Below, one piece after another: positions 40,911 through 50,306 of a DNA stretch of 64,000 nt. This DNA is from Comamonadaceae bacterium. GTDB taxonomy: Bacteria > Pseudomonadota > Gammaproteobacteria > Burkholderiales > Burkholderiaceae_C. Made by a program: the position numbers and the translations under genes. Under the pieces are notes generated by a model. That model searched no databases, was not told the origin of the DNA, and was given only the letters and a program-made list of their open reading frames with translations. The stretch is taken from positions 1 through 64,000 of the forward strand of contig CANJPU010000004.1 of the NCBI GenBank assembly GCA_947476285.1, in the 5' to 3' direction. Every line of letters begins with the position of its first letter. Positions within the stretch are counted from its first letter, which is position 1.

Positions 40911-42098
40911 CTACATCTGGTCACATGGCAGACGGATGACGAAGCATGCGCCACCGCCTTCCTGTGATTCGCAGGCGACCGTGCCATGGTGCCGCTGCGT
41001 GATGGACCGCACCAGAGCCAGGCCAAGTCCCACGCCGCCATGGTGCTCGCTGGCACCCGCCAGCCGGTAGAAGGGCTCGAAAATTCTCTCGCGTTCGGAG
41101 GGCGGAACGCCCGGCCCCCGGTCGCGCACACGGACCACTGCGTACTTGCCATCCAGTGCAAGCTCGACCGTGACCGGACCGCTGCTGTAGCGGCGCGCAT
41201 TCTCCAGCAGATTGCGTATCGCGCGGCGCAGCAACTTGGCCACGCCTGGCACCACCAGCGCCTGCCCGTCCTGTGCCGGCTTGAGTTCGGCATTGGCCCG
41301 GGCGCACTCCTCGGCCGCCAGCCCGGTCAGATCGACTTGCTCCACGGTGCCAATGTCGGTCTCGCGCGCGTCGAGCCGGCTTGACAACAGGATCTCGTCC
41401 ACCATCTGGTCCAGCTCGGCGATGTTGCGCAACATCTCCTGCTTCAAAGTTGGCGAGGTTTGCTCCTCCATCAGCTCAAGGCCCATGCGGATGCGTGCCA
41501 GCGGCGAGCGCAATTCGTGAGACGCATTGGCCAGCAGCGACTTGTGTGAGTTGAGCAGCGACTCCACGCGCTCGGCCGCATGGTTGAAGCGTTGCGCCAG
41601 GAAGGCCAGTTCGTCCGACCCGGACTCATTGATTCGGGTAGAAAGATCACCCTCGCCCCATCGCTCCACGCCCGCGCGCAGGTCGTCCAGCCGAAGGGTC
41701 AGCCGGCGGATGATAGGGTAGCTGCCGATGGCCACAGCCAATGCCACGATACCCAGAATCCACAGCAGCCCACCCGGACCGCGGTTCCAGGGACGCCCCG
41801 GCGGTGCTTCGCCCGGCGCACGTGGCCGAGGCGGCATCTGCACGAACAGCGTGCGCCCGTCCTTCATGGCCACCTGGAACTCAATGCCCTGGCCGGGCAC
41901 GCGCACCGGGCGTGTCTTGACCTGGCCGAGCACGTCGCCTTCTTCATTGCGGATGATCAACTCCCGCTCGGGCATCTGCTCGTTGTTCATTCGCCAGAGC
42001 CAGCCAAACGAGACAGTCAACACCGCCACTGCCAGCAAAACGGCCAGCCAGAGGCGGAAGTAGAGAGGTACCCGAAAACGGGCTCGCCAGGGCAGCAT
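40911..42098 (-). CDS. Sensor histidine kinase (EnvZ/CpxA type)
   Basis: A 395-residue inner-membrane kinase. It has two membrane helices (about residues 13-34 and 112-130) around a short periplasmic domain, then a HAMP region, the phosphoacceptor box LLANASHELRSPLARIRMGLE (His about 199), and an ATP-binding domain with LLRRAIRNLLENARRYSSG (N box), DRGPGVP (G1) and GGVGLGLALV (G2). It is paired with the response regulator gene four bases upstream. ATG 42098 is chosen because the frame beyond it is unlike the family. Confidence 0.93.
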   Translation of the reverse strand: MLPWRARFRVPLYFRLWLAVLLAVAVLTVSFGWLWRMNNEQMPERELIIRNEEGDVLGQVKTRPVRVPGQGIEFQVAMKDGRTLFVQMPPRPRAPGEAPPGRPWNRGPGGLLWILGIVALAVAIGSYPIIRRLTLRLDDLRAGVERWGEGDLSTRINESGSDELAFLAQRFNHAAERVESLLNSHKSLLANASHELRSPLARIRMGLELMEEQTSPTLKQEMLRNIAELDQMVDEILLSSRLDARETDIGTVEQVDLTGLAAEECARANAELKPAQDGQALVVPGVAKLLRRAIRNLLENARRYSSGPVTVELALDGKYAVVRVRDRGPGVPPSERERIFEPFYRLAGASEHHGGVGLGLALVRSITQRHHGTVACESQEGGGACFVIRLPCDQM

Positions 42099-42102
42099 GG
42101 GG

Positions 42103-42816
42103 CTAGTCTTGCTGCTTGGCAAAGACGTAGCCCACGCCGCGCACGGTGAGAATGCGCTTGGGGTTTTTGGCGTCGGCTTCAATGGCGGCGCGGATGCGAC
42201 CCATGTGCACATCGATAGAGCGGTCAAAGGCTTCGAGTTCGCGGCCGCGCACCGCTTCCATGATCTGGTCGCGTGTGAGCACCCGGCCGGCGCGCTCAGC
42301 CAGCGTGATCAGCAGATCGAATTGATACGAGGTGAGTTCGCAGAGCTTGCCCGACACCGTCACGCTGCGCGCGTCGCGGTCGATCTCCAGCGTGCCAAAG
42401 CGCATCAGTTTCGATGCCGGTTGACTGCCTTCGGTGCGACGGCGCAGGATGGCGCGAATGCGAGCCAGTAGTTCGCGCGGCTCAAAGGGTTTGGGTAGGT
42501 AGTCGTCGGCGCCCAGCTCCAACCCCACGATGCGGTCCATGGGGTCGCCCTTGGCTGTGAGCATCAGTATGGCGACCTGTCCTGCGTCGCCCGGCAGCGA
42601 GCGCACCTGCCGGCATACCTCCAGGCCGTCCATGTCGGGCAGCATCAGGTCCAGGATCACCAGGTCGGTCGCGGCCCCGGCGGCGGGGTCCTGCAACATG
42701 GCCAAGCCTGTTCTGGCATCCATCGCGTGGGTCACGCCATAGCCTGAGCGCTCCAGGTACTCGCGCACCATTTGCGCCAGGCGGGCGTCGTCTTCAATCA
42801 TCAGGAGATGCTGCAT
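42103..42816 (-). CDS. OmpR family response regulator
   Basis: A 237-residue regulator. The receiver domain begins MQHLLMIEDDARLAQMV and has the phosphorylation Asp in DLVILDLMLPDMDGLEV (about residue 57) and Lys in DDYLPKPFEPRELLARI. The C-terminal winged helix has ITLAERAGRVLTRDQIM and IDVHMGRIRAAIE. It is the partner of the kinase just downstream. It follows ampG on the same strand, which may point to cell-envelope control, but the signal is unknown. Confidence 0.95.
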   Translation of the reverse strand: MQHLLMIEDDARLAQMVREYLERSGYGVTHAMDARTGLAMLQDPAAGAATDLVILDLMLPDMDGLEVCRQVRSLPGDAGQVAILMLTAKGDPMDRIVGLELGADDYLPKPFEPRELLARIRAILRRRTEGSQPASKLMRFGTLEIDRDARSVTVSGKLCELTSYQFDLLITLAERAGRVLTRDQIMEAVRGRELEAFDRSIDVHMGRIRAAIEADAKNPKRILTVRGVGYVFAKQQD

Positions 42817-42917
42817 GTGGGGATGGTAATGACTTACTGGCTGTTCGCTCGACAATACTGAGCCGTGCGCATCGATTGGGTTTGAAGCGGGGGTAAAGAT
42901 AGGTAAAAGACGCCGAC

Positions 42918-44501
42918 TCAGCCCCGTACCGCAGGCGTGGCCACCCTGGCTGCCAGCCACACCAGCAGCAGCACAGGCAGCCCCAGCAGAGAGGTCGCGC
43001 AAAAGAAGTTCACATAGCCAAAGGCATCCACATATTCGCCGGAAAAGCCGGCCAGATACTTGGGCAGCAAGAGCATGACCGAAGAGAACAAGGCGTATTG
43101 CGTCGCCGAATAGCCCACATGGGTGAGGCTGGAGAGGTAGGCCACGAATGCCGCCGAGGCAATGCCGCTGGCCAGGTTGTCGGCAGAGACGATCAGGATC
43201 AGGGCAGTCAGGTCATGCCCCCGAGTGCCCAGCCAAGCGAACAGCAGATTGCTCGCCGCACTCAGCACGGCTCCCAGCATCAGCACCCGCATCACACCCA
43301 TGCGCATGGACAACACCCCACCCAGAAAGGCGCCAAGCAGGGTCATCACCACACCGAAGACCTTGGTCACGGCGGCTACCTCGTCCTTGGTGTAGCCCAT
43401 GTCCACGTAAAAGGGGTTGGCCATGATGCCCATCACGATGTCGCTGATCCGGTAAACCGCGATCAGCATCAAGATCAACACGGCATGCCACCCGTATCGG
43501 CGCAAGAATTCGGCAAACGGCTCGACCACCACCTGCCCCAGCCAGGCTGTCAGCGGCGCCAGTGCGGGTGCCACCGGCAGGCGCAGGCTGTGTGTGCGGC
43601 CCCATCCCAGACCCAGGCCCATGGCGCCCAGCGCCAGCACTGCAGCATGCAGCATCGTCTCAGGCCAGCCGACAAGGCCCGAGGGCGCGCGAACCATTGC
43701 ACTGAGCAGGCCTATCAGGCCAGCGATCAGCAAAAGCTGCGGCCAGCTCAGGTGCACACCCTCGCGGGCCAGTCGCGCGGCCAGATCGCGTCGTGACGCA
43801 AGGTCGGCCCGCGCGTCTCGCGGCATGGGCTCGCGCGAGAACGCCACGGTCAGCACGCCGACCAGCATAGACAAAGCCATGGCGATATAGGCGCTGCGCC
43901 ATGCCGCTTGCTGGTAGGCTTGACCATCGGCGAGTTCGGCGCGGGCGGCGATCCACAACACCCCCGCGCCGGCCCATATCATGGCCAGCCGATAGCCGGT
44001 CTGGTAGGTGGCGGCCAGCGCCGCCTGTCGCTCGATGGCAGCCGATTCGATCCGAAACGCATCCAGTGCAATGTCCTGGGTGGCAGAGCCGAAGGCCACC
44101 ACCAGCGCGCACCAGGTGATGGTCTGCAATCCTGCGCGCGGGTCGGCCAGCGCCATGCCCACCAAACCGGCCATGATCACCGCTTGCGCCGCCAGCAGCC
44201 AGGCCCGGCGCTGGCCCAGGATGCGCGACAGGAGTGGAAGCGGCACGCGGTCCACCAGCGGCGCCCAGACCCACTTGAATGCGTATGCCAACCCGACCCA
44301 GCTCAGGTAGCCAATGGTGGCGCGCTCGATGCCGGCTTCGCGCAGACGAAAACTCAGCGTGCCCAGCACCAGCAAGAGTGGCAGTCCGGCTGAGAAACCC
44401 AGGAACAGCATGCGCAGTGTGGCTGGCTCCAGGTACACCCGCAAAGTCTGGCCCCAGCCGGGCCGCTGGCTTTGGGGCAGTGTGGTGATCTTGTCTGACA
44501 T
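42918..44501 (-). CDS. ampG: AmpG family muropeptide transporter
   Basis: A 527-residue inner-membrane MFS protein that imports anhydromuropeptides for peptidoglycan recycling and thereby sets the level of the AmpC-inducing signal in other bacteria. Markers are FLGFSAGLPLLLVLGTLSFRLREAGIERATIGY and GSATQDIALDAFRIE, both AmpG hallmarks, and about 12-14 helices. It is divergent from the M48 peptidase gene and transcribed toward the response regulator and kinase genes. Confidence 0.93.
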   Translation of the reverse strand: MSDKITTLPQSQRPGWGQTLRVYLEPATLRMLFLGFSAGLPLLLVLGTLSFRLREAGIERATIGYLSWVGLAYAFKWVWAPLVDRVPLPLLSRILGQRRAWLLAAQAVIMAGLVGMALADPRAGLQTITWCALVVAFGSATQDIALDAFRIESAAIERQAALAATYQTGYRLAMIWAGAGVLWIAARAELADGQAYQQAAWRSAYIAMALSMLVGVLTVAFSREPMPRDARADLASRRDLAARLAREGVHLSWPQLLLIAGLIGLLSAMVRAPSGLVGWPETMLHAAVLALGAMGLGLGWGRTHSLRLPVAPALAPLTAWLGQVVVEPFAEFLRRYGWHAVLILMLIAVYRISDIVMGIMANPFYVDMGYTKDEVAAVTKVFGVVMTLLGAFLGGVLSMRMGVMRVLMLGAVLSAASNLLFAWLGTRGHDLTALILIVSADNLASGIASAAFVAYLSSLTHVGYSATQYALFSSVMLLLPKYLAGFSGEYVDAFGYVNFFCATSLLGLPVLLLVWLAARVATPAVRG

Positions 44502-44524
44502 GTGCAGGTGATTATGATGGCTGC

Positions 44525-45358
44525 ATGTACATGCATTGCCATGGAGCGATCTTCGCGCCGGCGCGTTTGCGCGGGCTTTTTGTTGCCGTTGGGCTTGCTT
44601 GCACGCTGTCTGCCTGGGGCCAGGTGGACGTGGGCGAGGCCTCGCGTTTGCGCGCCTTGGTGCCAGCCGCGCAAGTGGAGTCGGCCTCCAATCAGCAGTA
44701 TGTGCAGCTCATGGACAAGGCACGCTCGCAACGGGCGCTGGCGCCGGACAATTTCCCTCAGTTGCAAAAGCTGCGCGCCATCGCCTCGCGCCTGATCCCC
44801 CACGCTGCGCAGTGGAACGAGCGTGCGCGGCAATGGCGCTGGGAGGTCAACCTCATCGGCAGCAAACAGATCAACGCCTTTTGCATGCCCGGCGGAAAGA
44901 TCGCGTTCTACACTGGCCTGCTGGACCAATTGCGTCTGAGCGACGACGAGATCGCGATGGTGATGGGCCATGAAATGGCACACGCCTTGCGCGAACACGC
45001 ACGCTCGCGCATTGCCAAGAGCCAGGGCACCGGCACCGTGCTGTCCATCGGCGCTCAGTTGCTGGGCCTCGGTCAACTTGGCGATGTGGCGGCCAGCATA
45101 GGCACCCAACTCCTGACCTTGAAATTCAGCCGCGAAGATGAGATCGAGGCCGACCTGGTCGGGCTTGAACTGGCTGCGCGTGCTGGTTTCAATCCCGATG
45201 CGTCCGTTGCGCTCTGGGAAAAGATGGCCAAGGCCAAGAGCGGTGAAGGTGGCCCGGGCTTTCTCTCGACCCATCCCAGTGACACCGACCGCGCCAGGCG
45301 CCTGCAGGAGAACCTGCCCAAGGTGCGAGGTCTCTATGAGCAGGCCGTGCGCAGGTAA
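44525..45358 (+). CDS. M48 family metallopeptidase
   Basis: A 277-residue zinc peptidase, probably in the periplasm or lipid-anchored, with an N-terminal hydrophobic helix. The zinc motif is HEMAH (GHEMAHALREHARSR, about residues 149-153), and the third zinc ligand is the Glu in EDEIEADLVGLEL. It resembles the BepA/LoiP/Oma1 group, which handle misfolded envelope proteins. It stands alone, divergent from ampG. Confidence 0.92.
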   Translation: MYMHCHGAIFAPARLRGLFVAVGLACTLSAWGQVDVGEASRLRALVPAAQVESASNQQYVQLMDKARSQRALAPDNFPQLQKLRAIASRLIPHAAQWNERARQWRWEVNLIGSKQINAFCMPGGKIAFYTGLLDQLRLSDDEIAMVMGHEMAHALREHARSRIAKSQGTGTVLSIGAQLLGLGQLGDVAASIGTQLLTLKFSREDEIEADLVGLELAARAGFNPDASVALWEKMAKAKSGEGGPGFLSTHPSDTDRARRLQENLPKVRGLYEQAVRR

Positions 45359-45379
45359 ATCCCGGCGCCGTGATCTGGT

Positions 45380-47113
45380 TCAGAGCTCGTAGAGCACTGG
45401 TATCTGGCCCAGGCCGACCACGCTGGCCTGGTTTTCGGGCGACTCGGAAAACCCAACCAGAATGTCGGCGCGAGATGCGCCCGATCCCAGCCGCGCCAGG
45501 TGAAAACTCAGGCCCGCCGTGTCGGCGCTGCGGTCCAGCACATTGGCGTATAGCAGCTCAACGAATTGGGAGTTTGTAGGTTGTCCGTAGCGCGCCTGGA
45601 ACTCGGGGCTGGACATGAACTGCTGGGCCACATCGGCCAGACTTGCGCCGTTGTCCAGTGCCTTGGTGTGATAGCTCAGGCCTTCGATATCGGGCAGTCG
45701 GTCCAGCGCCGCCTTGTAGAGGCGCAAAGCCTCGCCCCCATGACCTTGCAATTGGCTCAGAGGCAGATTGGGTTGCAGCACGGCCAGGACGGCGTCGGAG
45801 AACTCAACGCGCTCCACATCCACCAGCGAGGCCACGACGCTACGATCGGCTGCACGGGCCACGCTCATCTGGCCCAGCCCTTCAGTGAAGACGAAGTCTT
45901 CGCGTGAACCCAGAAACGTGACCGTGTCCATGCCGGGGCCGCCATTGATCTGATCGAAGCTGCCGGCCACCACGAAACGATCGTCGCCTTCGCCGCCTTG
46001 CGCAATATTGCTGCCCCCGCCCCCGTGGATCATGTCGTTGCCCTCGCCCCCGATCAGCAGGTTGTCCAGCTCATTGCCCAGGATCACGTCGTCAAACCGT
46101 GAGCCGATCGCGTTCTCAATCTTGCACCCCAGGGCGATGGCCAGGGTCCAGGTGTAGGTGACGCTGCCCACACCTTGCGCAGAGTAGGTGCCCACGCTTG
46201 CGCCGATGTCGCTGCGCTCGCCAGCGCCCAGGTCCAGCGCCACCCCTTGCGACACCGCGCCCGCATCAAGCGTGTCCCGACCTGACGAATCCCACAAGGC
46301 GCGAAAGCCGCCCTGGAATTGGGCTTCGTCCAGGCGGTAGACCGTGTCACCTTCGTTGTGAGCGGCGGCGCCATACAGCGCTTGCAGCGCCGCCACATCC
46401 AGCGGCATCGGCTCGGTGGGGTACTGGAACAGACCCAGGTTGGTGATGCCGGCCACGGCGGAATAACTCATCACCGTGTTGGCCAGGATGTTGCTTTGGG
46501 TATCCAGGGTCACCGGACCTTCGAACGGGTGCTTCAGGCCAAGCGCGTGCAAAGTTTCATGCAACACCAGGTTCGGGCGGAAGAAGTCCCACTTGCTTGA
46601 GGCCTGATCTGCACCGATCCAGACATCCCCTGCCGCAGCGCTGTTGGAGGGGAAGAAGGCAAAGCCGCTGAAGCCCATCTCGTTGGGTGCTTTTGAATAG
46701 GCATAACGCAACTGGCCGCTCCCATCGGCCTGATCGGGCACCTCTACGAAGCGCAGATTGCATACCGCAGAAATTGACTCCAGCGTGGCCCACGTCATCG
46801 CCTTGTCGGCCTCTGAGAATGGCGTCAACGTAGCTGAAAACCGATTGGATTCATCGGAGAACTGCGAGCTGGCATTACTGAAGGAGTAGGTAACGACCGT
46901 CTTGCCGCTCACATCCTGACCCGCCCACTGGCTGCCCGCCAGCAGGGCGGCAACGCCGCCAGCGCCGGTGGCCGGGACATCGGGCTGAACTGAGGGGTTC
47001 TGCAAGTTGTTACCCCCGGAGCCGGCGCACATGGAGCAGTTGCAGGCGTAGGCGGGCGAGCCGTCTTGGGTGGGCTGCAAATCCGAACTGCTGTCGCCGA
47101 AGCTCGTCAACAT
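45380..47113 (-). CDS. Serralysin-type RTX metalloprotease with DUF4214 end
   Basis: A 577-residue secreted protease of the metzincin (M10) type. The catalytic zinc motif HETLHALGLKH is at about residues 185-195, followed by the Met turn TVMSY. RTX calcium-binding Gly/Asp repeats lie near residues 343-378 (GNELDNLLIGGEGND, GGEGDD). The C-terminal about 110 residues look like DUF4214 (ALDRLPDIEGLSY, ANVLDRSADTAGLSFH). No signal peptide, as expected for type I secretion. GGGGAG lies six bases before ATG 47113, which is a better start than ATG 47119. No type I secretion genes are next to it. Confidence 0.88.
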   Translation of the reverse strand: MLTSFGDSSSDLQPTQDGSPAYACNCSMCAGSGGNNLQNPSVQPDVPATGAGGVAALLAGSQWAGQDVSGKTVVTYSFSNASSQFSDESNRFSATLTPFSEADKAMTWATLESISAVCNLRFVEVPDQADGSGQLRYAYSKAPNEMGFSGFAFFPSNSAAAGDVWIGADQASSKWDFFRPNLVLHETLHALGLKHPFEGPVTLDTQSNILANTVMSYSAVAGITNLGLFQYPTEPMPLDVAALQALYGAAAHNEGDTVYRLDEAQFQGGFRALWDSSGRDTLDAGAVSQGVALDLGAGERSDIGASVGTYSAQGVGSVTYTWTLAIALGCKIENAIGSRFDDVILGNELDNLLIGGEGNDMIHGGGGSNIAQGGEGDDRFVVAGSFDQINGGPGMDTVTFLGSREDFVFTEGLGQMSVARAADRSVVASLVDVERVEFSDAVLAVLQPNLPLSQLQGHGGEALRLYKAALDRLPDIEGLSYHTKALDNGASLADVAQQFMSSPEFQARYGQPTNSQFVELLYANVLDRSADTAGLSFHLARLGSGASRADILVGFSESPENQASVVGLGQIPVLYEL

Positions 47114-47119
47114 CGCCAT

Positions 47120-47372
47120 CTCCCCGTTTGCGCTGCCACGTAAGGGTGGCGGCTGGAGGTCTATGAGGCGCCTTGCAGAATTCGTCGGCTTAGGGGATAG
47201 GCGCCGCCCCTCTAAGCACTTTGATTAATGGTGTTAGGGCGAATACCTACAGACACGCGGGTTAACGAGGGGGAAACCCGAGTGAAGTGGCCAGAAAGCG
47301 TGAATGTTGTATCTGACTGTTAGAAGCCGAGCGCGTCATTTAGTCAAAAGTCTCTATTCAAGAAATCGCCTA
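47120..47372. other. Intergenic region between the protease and oxidoreductase operon
   Basis: No gene is visible here. Short inverted repeats occur: GCCAC / GTGGC (47135-47150), AGGGG / CCCCT (47192-47211) and CGGGTT / AACCCG (47258-47280). They could be operators or leader hairpins of the protease gene; none has a terminator-type T-run. Confidence 0.5.
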
Positions 47373-47386
47373 TTGATTCAGATCAA
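47373..47386. promoter_or_regulatory. Perfect FNR-type box upstream of the oxidoreductase operon
   Basis: TTGAT-TCAG-ATCAA matches the FNR/ANR consensus TTGAT-N4-ATCAA at every position. Its centre is about 71 bases before the first ATG (47451). A plausible -10 box AAGAAT at 47408-47413 stands at the distance of a class II activated promoter with the FNR box at -41.5. Confidence 0.8.
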
Positions 47387-47450
47387 TGCGGCTTTTCGTA
47401 CAGCGCGAAGAATCAGCCGCACGAAGGCAATCGGAAAGTTGTAGCCAGTC

Positions 47451-48041
47451 ATGTTGCAAGTGCGGATTCACGGAAGAGGCGGACAAGGCGTGGTCACGGC
47501 CGCAGAGTTGCTGTCGGTCGCCGCCTTTGAGCAAGGCCGCCACGCGCAAGCTTTTCCGAGTTTTGGCTCTGAGCGCACCGGGGCACCGGTGGTCGCGTTT
47601 TGCCGCATCGGCGATCATGAAATCCGCTTGCGCGAGCCGGTCCTCGTGCCCGATGTGTTGATCGTGCAGGACGCAACGCTTCTGCATCAGGTCGATGTGT
47701 TTCAGGGCCTGCACGCACAGGGCTACGTGCTGATCAACAGCAGTCGCAGTTTCAGCGAGTTGGGGCTAGGAGACATGGTGAGCCGCTTGCGGCCGGAGCG
47801 TCTCATCACCGTGCCGGCCAACGAGATCGCCACCCGCCACCTGGGACGGCCTTTGCCCAACGCGGTGATGCTGGGTGGGTTCGCCGCACTCTCAGGGCTG
47901 ATCACACTGGATGCGGTCAAGCACGCTATTGGCGAGAAGTTCAAGCCAGGCGTGGCCGCAGCCAATGTCGCGGCCGCTACCGAAGCCTTCGAGTATGTGC
48001 GCCAGGAAATGCAGGAGCTGGGCCATGTACAAGCAGATTGA
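47451..48041 (+). CDS. 2-Oxoacid:acceptor oxidoreductase, gamma subunit
   Basis: A 196-residue subunit of a thiamine-diphosphate 2-oxoacid oxidoreductase, of the pyruvate/ketoisovalerate/phenylglyoxylate type. It begins MLQVRIHGRGGQGVVTAAELL, the hallmark of the gamma subunit, and has FPSFGSERTGAPVVAFCRI and PNAVMLGGFAALSG. It is the first gene of a four-gene operon. It overlaps the alpha gene by 17 bases. Confidence 0.93.
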   Translation: MLQVRIHGRGGQGVVTAAELLSVAAFEQGRHAQAFPSFGSERTGAPVVAFCRIGDHEIRLREPVLVPDVLIVQDATLLHQVDVFQGLHAQGYVLINSSRSFSELGLGDMVSRLRPERLITVPANEIATRHLGRPLPNAVMLGGFAALSGLITLDAVKHAIGEKFKPGVAAANVAAATEAFEYVRQEMQELGHVQAD

Positions 48042-49278
48042 AGGCTCGCAAGCCGTGGCTCAAGCGGTCGCCTTGTGCCGGCCGGAAGTCATCTGCGCCT
48101 ATCCGATCTCGCCGCAGACGCACATCGTCGAAGGCCTGGGTCAATTGGTCAAGAGTGGCACGCTTTCGCCGTGCGAGTTCATCAACGTGGAAAGCGAATT
48201 CGCCGCCATGAGCGTGGCCATCGGGGCCTCGGCCGCCGGCGCGCGCAGCTACACCGCCACCGCCAGTCAGGGCCTGCTCTACATGGCAGAGGCCATCTAC
48301 AACGCATCAGGTCTTGGGCTGCCCATCGTCATGACAGTGGCAAACCGCGCCATCGGTGCGCCCATCAACATCTGGAACGACCACAGCGACTCCATGAGCC
48401 AGCGCGACTGCGGCTGGCTGCAACTGTTCGCTGAAACCAATCAGGAGGCGCTGGACCTGCACATCCAGGCTTTCAAGATTGCCGAGGAGCTGTCGATGCC
48501 AGTGATGGTCTGCATGGACGGCTTCATCCTCACCCATGCGTATGAGCGGGTCGACATGCCCGAGCAGGCGCAGGTCGATGCTTTCCTGCCCGCCTACGAG
48601 CCGCGTCAAATGCTTGACCCAGCCGAGCCGGTGTCCATCGGCGCGATGGTGGGGCCCGAAGCATTCATGGAAGTCAAATACCTGGCCCACGCCAAGCAGA
48701 TCATGGCGCTGGATTTGATACCGCGCATCGCAGACGAGTTCGCACAGCATTTCGGGCGCGCCTCGGGTGGGCTGGTGCGCAGCTACCGCTGCGAGGACGC
48801 GCAGACCATCGTGGTCGCGCTGGGCTCCGTGCTGGGCACCATCAAGGACACGGTCGATGAGCTGCGCGAATCAGGCATGCGCATCGGCGTGCTGGGCATT
48901 CAGTCCTTCCGGCCCTTCCCGCTGGCCGCGGTGCGCGCTGCATTGCAGGGGGCGCAGCGCGTGGTGGTGCTGGAGAAGAGCTTCTCGGTGGGGCTCGGCG
49001 GTGTGCTGTCCACTGACGTGAGGCTGGCCTTGTCGGGCATACACCTGCATGGCTACACCGTCATTGCAGGCCTGGGCGGACGCGCCATCACCAAGGCGTC
49101 CCTGGCACGCACGCTGATTGACGCAGTGGCCGACAAGTTGGAGCCGCTGACATTCATGGACCTTGACTGGCGCATCGTCAATCGCCAGCTTGAGCGCGAA
49201 GCCGCTGTGCGCCGCAGCGGGCCGATCGCGGAAAACCTTCTGCGCGATGTGGGCGCGGTTGCCGCCAAGGTGATGTGA
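48025..49278 (+). CDS. 2-Oxoacid:acceptor oxidoreductase, alpha subunit
   Basis: A 417-residue subunit with the opening GSQAVAQAVALCRPEVICAYPISPQTHIVEGL, FINVESEFAAMSVAIGASAAGARSYTATASQGLLYM, and a C-terminal domain with VLEKSFSVGLGG. It forms the thiamine-diphosphate site together with the beta subunit. ATG 48025 has AGGAG at a suitable distance. The pattern fits pyruvate-type and phenylglyoxylate-type enzymes alike. Confidence 0.93.
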   Translation: MYKQIEGSQAVAQAVALCRPEVICAYPISPQTHIVEGLGQLVKSGTLSPCEFINVESEFAAMSVAIGASAAGARSYTATASQGLLYMAEAIYNASGLGLPIVMTVANRAIGAPINIWNDHSDSMSQRDCGWLQLFAETNQEALDLHIQAFKIAEELSMPVMVCMDGFILTHAYERVDMPEQAQVDAFLPAYEPRQMLDPAEPVSIGAMVGPEAFMEVKYLAHAKQIMALDLIPRIADEFAQHFGRASGGLVRSYRCEDAQTIVVALGSVLGTIKDTVDELRESGMRIGVLGIQSFRPFPLAAVRAALQGAQRVVVLEKSFSVGLGGVLSTDVRLALSGIHLHGYTVIAGLGGRAITKASLARTLIDAVADKLEPLTFMDLDWRIVNRQLEREAAVRRSGPIAENLLRDVGAVAAKVM

Positions 49279-50306
49279 TGAACGGCCCCGCAAGCGATCG
49301 CAGCGCACCGGTCAAGTTCTATCAGACCGGCACTTTCACCGTGGGCAATCGCCTGCTCGCGCCCGAGCAGCGGAGCGTCCAGGCATCGGACACGCGCAGC
49401 AACTCGCTCAACTCAGGCCACCGGGCTTGCCAAGGCTGCGGCGAGGCGCTGGGCGCACGCTATGCAGTGGACGCGGCCATGCGCGCAACCGGCGGCCAGT
49501 TGATCGCGGCCAACGCGACGGGTTGCCTGGAGGTCTTCTCCACTCCCTACCCCGAAACCTCCTGGCAGCTTCCCTGGATTCATTCGCTGTTCGGAAACGC
49601 TGCGGCGGTGGGCACCGGCATTGCAGCTGCGCTCAAGGTCAAGGGCAGAACCGATGTGCGGGTGATCGCGCAAGGCGGCGACGGCGGCACCACCGACATC
49701 GGCTTCGGATGCCTATCGGGCATGTTCGAGCGCAATGACGATGTGCTCTACATCTGCTATGACAACGAGGCCTACATGAATACTGGCGTGCAGCGCAGCT
49801 CGGCCACACCGCCGGCCGCGCGCACCGCAACCACCATGGCCGTGGGAGACGAGCCTGGGGCTGCATTTGGCCGGGGAAAGAACTTGCCCATGATCGCGAT
49901 GGCGCATGAGATTCCCTATGTGGCAACTGCCACCGTGGCAGATCTGCGCGATCTGGAAGCCAAGGTCGAGGCCGCCATGCAAGTGCGTGGCGCGCGCTAC
50001 CTGCATGTGCTGGTGCCCTGCCCACTGGGCTGGGGCAGCGCCAGCCATGACACCATCCGGCTGGCTCGCCTGGCGCGTGAGACCGGCATCTTCGTGCAGT
50101 TCGAGGCGCGGCACGGTGAAATAACGGCGGTGACTCGCATCCGTCACCGCGTGCCGGTGGAGGAATATCTGCGGCCGCAAAAGCGCTTCGCCCACCTCTT
50201 TGGGGCGGCCGGCCACCCCGACATGCTGGCGCGCATTCAGGCACAGGCCGACCGTAACATTCGCCGCTTCAACTTGCTTGAAGGCGGCGCGGGCGAGACA
50301 CCATGA
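49278..50306 (+). CDS. 2-Oxoacid:acceptor oxidoreductase, beta subunit (ThDP-binding)
   Basis: A 342-residue subunit that holds thiamine diphosphate and an iron-sulfur cluster near it. The Cys pair is in GHRACQGCGEALGARYAV, with further cysteines in ATGCLEVF and ICYDNEAYMNTGVQRS. The diphosphate/Mg loop is AQGGDGGTTDIGFG. The length fits beta subunits of about 300-340 residues. The start ATG 49278 overlaps the alpha stop (TGATG). Confidence 0.93.
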   Translation: MNGPASDRSAPVKFYQTGTFTVGNRLLAPEQRSVQASDTRSNSLNSGHRACQGCGEALGARYAVDAAMRATGGQLIAANATGCLEVFSTPYPETSWQLPWIHSLFGNAAAVGTGIAAALKVKGRTDVRVIAQGGDGGTTDIGFGCLSGMFERNDDVLYICYDNEAYMNTGVQRSSATPPAARTATTMAVGDEPGAAFGRGKNLPMIAMAHEIPYVATATVADLRDLEAKVEAAMQVRGARYLHVLVPCPLGWGSASHDTIRLARLARETGIFVQFEARHGEITAVTRIRHRVPVEEYLRPQKRFAHLFGAAGHPDMLARIQAQADRNIRRFNLLEGGAGETP

